This document shows positions 61,101-64,000 of a DNA stretch of 64,000 bases, piece by piece. The stretch comes from CALGTL01 sp963579135 (GTDB lineage: Bacteria; Chloroflexota; Dehalococcoidia; Lucifugimonadales; Australimonadaceae). Made by a program: the position numbers and the translations under genes. Position 1 is the stretch's first letter. Every line of letters begins with the position of its first letter. Under the pieces are notes generated by a model. That model was not told where the DNA came from and did not search any database. It worked only from the letters and a program-made list of their open reading frames with translations. The stretch lies in the NCBI GenBank assembly GCA_963579135.1, contig CAUZFB010000001.1:62001-126000 (forward strand). The letters run 5' to 3'.

Positions 61101-62481
61101 TCAACTGACAGCAGTAATTGAAGTACTGCGAGGGCGCGTCGAATCGTCGGGGCCGTTCAGCGTCGCTGAGATGTCTGACCTTCTATCCATCGACTCGTCG
61201 CTCACCCACCAGGCGCTGCTGGCGCTGGAGCGCGAGGGTCTGGTGCTACGAGGGAAGTTCCGGCAGACCGCAACCGACGACGAGTACTGCGACAGGCGCA
61301 TCCTGGCACGCATCAACCGCGCAACCGTTGGCAAGCTGCGCAAGGCGATCGAACCGGTGCCGGTGACGAGCCTGATCCGCTTCCTCCTGGAGTGGCAGCA
61401 CGCTACTCCGGGCTCACGACTGACAGGCTATGCCGGGATCGTGGAGGTGGTCGGGCAGCTTCAGGGATTCGAGGCGGCCGCAGCAGGCTGGGAGAGCGCC
61501 CTCCTCCCCTACCGGCTGACTGATTTCAAGACAAGCACACTGGACGCCCTCTGCTTCGGCGGCGAGCTCGCATGGGGCAGGTTCGCTCGCCGGAACGGGG
61601 TCGAGCAGCCGGGGTCAGGCTTGTCCCGCAATGGGCCGGTGTCGATCGCACTGCGCGAGGACGTCAAGTGGCTGCTCGACGCGCCGAACGATGGGATAGA
61701 GTTACGCGGGGCGCCTGCCGATGTACGCGATTTCCTCGCATCACACGGTGCTTCGTTCATGCCTGATATCGTCACGGCCACCGGACGTATGCCGTCAGAG
61801 GTCAAGGACGCGGTGTGGGTGCTCGTGGCGGCAGGTATGGTCACCGCCGACGGCTTCGATGCGCTACGCGGGCTCGTAACGGGTATGACCAAGAAGGTCC
61901 AACGCCGTTCCCGGTTCACCCGACGTGGACACATCGGTACGCCATCAGGTCCCACCGGCAGCCGCTGGTCGCTGCTGACGCAGCCGTCCCCAACATCCCC
62001 CTCAGACCTACAAACCGACCTGGGCAGGGCGAACTCACGAATAACTCCGCCGAGCGAATGGGACAGGCAGGTGGGTCAAGGGTATACCGTTGTCGAGGCG
62101 CGGGCGGCGCAATTGTTGCGGCGGTATGGCGTCGTCACGCGGGAACTGGTCGCGCGTGAGCCGATGGCACCACCCTGGGGCCTGCTGGCGCGTGCGTACC
62201 GTCGCGCGGAAGCGCGCGGCGAAATACGAGGCGGACGTTTCGTGGCGGGCCTGATAGGCGAGCAATTCGCCCTACAAGAGGCGGTCGATGCCATGCGAGC
62301 GGTCAACCGGGTCGAACCAACCGGCGAGGTTGTCCGTATCTCAGCGTGCGACCCACTCAACCTCGTGGGCATCATCACGCCTGGCACGAGGGTGCCTGCA
62401 GTGCTCGGAAACGATGTCCTCTACCGCGACGGGGTGCCGGTGCAGGGAGACGCGACGGAGGACGTAGCGGCGAGCGCATAG
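58150..62481 (+). CDS. lhr: Lhr-family large ATP-dependent helicase
   Basis: A 1443-residue DNA/RNA helicase of the bacterial Lhr-long type. Motif I APTGSGKTLAA, Ia YVSPLKALANDI, Ib TTPESLF, II DELHAL, III LSATQKP, IV-VI HHGSLSKETR, SLELGIDVGDV and LQRVGRSGHW are in the first 420 residues. A winged-helix and Lhr-specific region follows, and then the long C-terminal DUF-type half with several predicted winged helices. Lhr acts in DNA repair, and the C-terminal half may bind partners. GTG 58150 has TGGTAAAGT six bases upstream and no Shine-Dalgarno; TTG 58147 is an alternative. Confidence 0.94.
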   Translation: MATAHLHPLVREWFQRRFGAPTEAQAQGWPAIASGQHTLIAAPTGSGKTLAAFLTALDGLIQQALSPEGLADGTQVVYVSPLKALANDIQRNLIEPLAEITALAEEAGTPLPEIRVAVRTGDTTPAERAQMIKHPAHVLITTPESLFILLTSERGRVPLKSVRTLIIDELHALVPNKRGSHVALTVERLCRLAEQPVTRIGLSATQKPIKEIARFLTGTPSRQSSPSQGGEVGPSPAVTIVNTGHRRTMDLSIELPKNFEMGPIATHEQWAQTLDEMAELIKLHRTTLLFVNTRRLVERVAHLLSERLGEENVVAHHGSLSKETRFDAEQRLKAGSVQVCVATASLELGIDVGDVELVCQIGSPRNIGVALQRVGRSGHWLGGTPKGRFYPLTRDEMVETVALLRAINQGKLDALTIPPWPLDVLAQQIVATAVTEDWQEDDLFELMTSAYPYHALPRERFDDVIEMLSDGVATRWGRSSAYLHRDSVNHKVKARRGARIASVTSGGAIPDTADYRVISESDGGMVGTVNEDFAIESMAGDVFLLGNTPWKIRRIEAGAVRVESAHGMAPTIPFWLGEAPGRTIELSAEVSAVRQAIDERLPVPDTAVAWVMEQGASQEVAQQTVEYIAEGKRVLGIVPTGDRLVAERFFDDAGGMQLVIHSPLGARINRAWGLALRKRFCVGFNFELQAAATDDGINIALSPQHSFPVEEVFRYVKTPTAKETLLQAVLQGPIFPIRWRWTASRSLALLRQVGGKRVPTPIQRMRSDDLLAAVFPDAAACQDNMPASANIVPPDHPLVFETIRDCLTEALDLEGMLEVIGRIERGEIELYGKDTVQPSVFSHQLLNAMPYAFLDDAPLEERRARAVTLRRALPEDERDLGTLDPEAITTEEAYAWPPVRDAEELHDALLSLNVLTDRDVAKHTEDIGGWQSWYDALASQRRVETLTIDGHPFWVAAERAPFVKAAYLLPTGAAATDEDDPEVAQLTAVIEVLRGRVESSGPFSVAEMSDLLSIDSSLTHQALLALEREGLVLRGKFRQTATDDEYCDRRILARINRATVGKLRKAIEPVPVTSLIRFLLEWQHATPGSRLTGYAGIVEVVGQLQGFEAAAAGWESALLPYRLTDFKTSTLDALCFGGELAWGRFARRNGVEQPGSGLSRNGPVSIALREDVKWLLDAPNDGIELRGAPADVRDFLASHGASFMPDIVTATGRMPSEVKDAVWVLVAAGMVTADGFDALRGLVTGMTKKVQRRSRFTRRGHIGTPSGPTGSRWSLLTQPSPTSPSDLQTDLGRANSRITPPSEWDRQVGQGYTVVEARAAQLLRRYGVVTRELVAREPMAPPWGLLARAYRRAEARGEIRGGRFVAGLIGEQFALQEAVDAMRAVNRVEPTGEVVRISACDPLNLVGIITPGTRVPAVLGNDVLYRDGVPVQGDATEDVAASA

Positions 62482-62496
62482 GCGCCGGAATATGTT

Positions 62497-63003
62497 CTAG
62501 GCCCTCTTATCCGCGTCGGCTTCATCCGCCCTACGGTCACGGCCGAGGATTAGCTCAATCACCGACCCGACCTCCATGCAACCGACTCCACCGCTGGCGT
62601 AGAGCGACCCGGCAATCGTGCCGTCGGCCGCCACCAGAAACTCCATGGGCTGGGTGTAGTGTCCCCGACGGTCATTGCACCACTCAGGGAACAAAGCGGC
62701 GACATCTTCATCCGGAAGGCCAAAAGCGAGGGGAAACGTGAACCGGTTCGCCACTGCCATCGCTTGGACAGCCCCGATGGGATCGACCGAGGCCGCGATG
62801 ACGGTTATTCCCAGCTCGGTCAGCTCTGGAAGCCTCTCCCGATAAGCCGCCAACTGGCGGCGACAATTCGTTCACCAGGTGCCTCGGTAGAACTGGAGCA
62901 TCAAGAAGCGGGTGCGAATCGCCTCTGGCAGCGAGATAGAAGATCCGTCTATCAACCGCAGCATTAAGTGTGGCAGCGTATCCCCGATCGTCAGCCTGTC
63001 CAC
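62497..63003 (-). CDS. Peroxiredoxin-like protein with in-frame UGA at the catalytic Cys position (candidate selenoprotein)
   Basis: From GTG 63003 (GGAGG four bases before it) the frame reads VDRLTIGDTLPHLMLRL to FLMLQFYRGTW, then TGA (62874-62872), then TNCRRQLAAYRERLPELTELGITVIAASVDP and on to a TAG at 62499-62497. In AhpC/TSA-like relatives the segment is FYRGxWCPxCRRQL: the TGA sits exactly at the first Cys, giving UxxC with Sec44 and Cys47. The downstream frame stays open for over 120 codons and keeps family features (FPLAFGLPDEDVAALFP, QPMEFLVAADGTIAGS). A GC stem-loop immediately after the TGA is listed separately. UGA serves as a normal stop elsewhere in the window (for example DUF1800, pyrH and uppS). 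Confidence 0.78.
62846..62861 (-). promoter_or_regulatory. Candidate bacterial SECIS hairpin
   Basis: On the mRNA, ten bases after the UGA, GCCGCC (62861-62856) pairs perfectly with GGCGGC (62851-62846) around the loop AGTT. The loop begins 17 bases after the UGA and has G as its second base, meeting the known bacterial SECIS layout (apical loop 16-37 bases from UGA, G among the first two loop bases). Confidence 0.65.
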
Positions 63004-63201
63004 AGTACCTCCAAGCCAAGCGCGGGAATCGCACCATGCGCAAGAGGGACACGATTCCGCGTAAAACATCGGTCGCCACAGGCGTCCCAGGCCTGAGCTG
63101 CCTCGGCGATCAACCGAGGGATACGGGTATAGGGCGCGCTCTGCTAGAATCCGGCGCGGCCTACGAACTAGCGGGTCGAATCGCAATCGAGGGGAGCACC
63201 G

Positions 63202-64000
63202 ATGACAGAAAGCCAACAAACTGGGAGTCTGGGTAAAGCCACTCCGTCCCATGCGCTGTGGGGATCCGACGTCATGGTCGACATCCTGCGAGCCTTGGGC
63301 ATCAAGTACATCGCCCTGAACCCTGGCGCCTCGTATCGCGGCCTACATGACTCACTGGTCAACTACGGTAGCGGTGGGCCCGAAATGCTCATGTGCTCCC
63401 ACGAGGAAATCGCGGTCGCCATCGCCAACGGCTACGGCCGCGTGACGGGCAAGCCTATGGCCACCGGATTGCACAACGTGGTCGGCCTTCAGCACGCTGC
63501 CATGGCCATATTCAACGCCTGGTGCGACCGGACGCCGATCTTGAACCTGGGAGGTGGCGGCCCGCAGAACACGACGAACCGGCGCTCCACGGACTGGGTC
63601 CACACAGCATTAGTCCAGGGTGCGTTGGTCCGTGATTTCGTGAAGTTTGACGACCAGCCGTTCAGCGTGGAGGCATCGATGGAATCGCTGTTGCGGGCCT
63701 ACCGCATCGCGACAACCGCGCCGATGGGCCCTGTGTACGTCTGCTTGGACAGCGACGTGCAGGAGGAGCGCCTGGAGGAGCCCGCGCTGATCCCCGACGC
63801 GGCGATGTTCAAGGCGCCAGCTGCTCCGCGCGCGAATCTGGAAGCCCTTCGCGATGCGGCAATCATGCTCTCTGAGGCCAAGTGGCCAGTGATTGTCGCT
63901 GGCGAGGTCAGCCCGCATGGGACTGCTCTTGACGATCTGCGGGAGCTCGCCGAATTGCTGGGAGCACCGGTGATCGACACGAACCGGTTCAGCTTCCCCA
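63202..64000 (+). CDS. Thiamine-diphosphate-dependent enzyme (acetolactate synthase-like), N-terminal part
   Basis: 266 codons to the window edge with no stop. The N-terminal TPP pyrimidine-binding domain is clear: YIALNPGASYRGLHDSL, the catalytic Glu in CSHEEIAVAIANGYGRVTGKP, TGLHNVVGLQHAAMAIFNAWCDRTPILNLGGGG, followed by DFVKFDDQPFS and the central domain (PVIVAGEV...LAELLGAPVIDT). Acetolactate synthase, benzoylformate decarboxylase-like or sulfoacetaldehyde lyase roles are all possible. ATG 63202 has GAGGGGAGC upstream. Confidence 0.88.
   Translation, partial: MTESQQTGSLGKATPSHALWGSDVMVDILRALGIKYIALNPGASYRGLHDSLVNYGSGGPEMLMCSHEEIAVAIANGYGRVTGKPMATGLHNVVGLQHAAMAIFNAWCDRTPILNLGGGGPQNTTNRRSTDWVHTALVQGALVRDFVKFDDQPFSVEASMESLLRAYRIATTAPMGPVYVCLDSDVQEERLEEPALIPDAAMFKAPAAPRANLEALRDAAIMLSEAKWPVIVAGEVSPHGTALDDLRELAELLGAPVIDTNRFSFP

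Noticed and set aside
1..64000. CRISPR arrays, rRNA genes, prophage or complete insertion sequences
   Set aside because: No regularly spaced repeats, rRNA segments, integrase or transposase genes were found on either strand.

Overview
The window is a GC-rich bacterial chromosome segment with densely packed genes, many GTG or TTG starts and short intergenic gaps. Several features fit a Chloroflexota genome, most likely the SAR202 / Dehalococcoidia side: the rpsB-tsf-pyrH-frr-uppS-cdsA-dxr-rseP-ispG cluster, a short EF-Ts, DUF1800/DUF1501 Tat-type proteins, paralogous SDR enzymes, cytosolic substrate-binding-like proteins and a T-box leader. This placement is an inference from gene content; no rRNA is present.

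Layout. 1-13.5 kb: tail of a NIPSNAP-like gene, MFS exporter, proS, a bicupin, a broken DUF1989 gene, an NMT1/THI5-like binding protein, a siderophore-interacting flavoreductase with a possible iron operator, the DUF1800-DUF1501 pair, a DEAD-box RNA helicase with a basic N-terminus and acidic C-terminus, and an ArsM-type methyltransferase. 13.7-22.1 kb (minus strand): translation / isoprenoid / phospholipid cluster from rpsB to ispG. 22.3-36.6 kb: family-5 uracil-DNA glycosylase, apt, an Ile-type T-box leader driving citramalate synthase, DUF6232 protein, a GH63-like glycosidase, SDR, an alpha/beta hydrolase without its nucleophile, an RCC1 remnant, tex, a methyltransferase, a second binding protein, thiolase and a HAD remnant. 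36.9-43.8 kb: amidohydrolase plus archaeal-type PEP carboxylase, an orphan ParA with a ribbon-helix-helix partner, two tandem SDR paralogues, dtd and an FmdB-like zinc ribbon with a serine-rich tail. 43.9-54.4 kb (plus strand): rpsU, nadE, recA with a GAAC-N4-GTTC box, an RNA-turnover set (rny, ymdB-like, PHP), plsY, a B-box protein, tRNA-Gly(CCC), era and a TauE/SafE permease. 54.4-64 kb: a frameshifted HTH-ImmA/IrrE gene, aldo/keto reductase, a 3-hydroxyisobutyrate dehydrogenase-like gene, a frameshifted small gene, a giant Lhr helicase, a peroxiredoxin-like gene with an in-frame UGA, and the start of a TPP-dependent enzyme.

Most notable: (1) the peroxiredoxin-like gene at 62497-63003 (minus) has UGA exactly where the first Cys of a WCxxC motif belongs. 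It is followed by a GC hairpin with a G-containing loop at the spacing expected of a bacterial SECIS, so it is a strong selenoprotein candidate. (2) A family of interspersed intergenic repeats (a roughly 100-bp unit often followed by a roughly 40-bp unit) recurs between genes. (3) Several genes have a -10-like box 6-8 nt before the start codon and no Shine-Dalgarno sequence, suggesting leaderless transcripts. (4) An ImmA/IrrE regulator has its HTH and protease halves joined only by a shift at an A6 tract. (5) An archaeal-type PEP carboxylase sits in a bacterial operon, and an orphan ParA is paired with an RHH-like protein.
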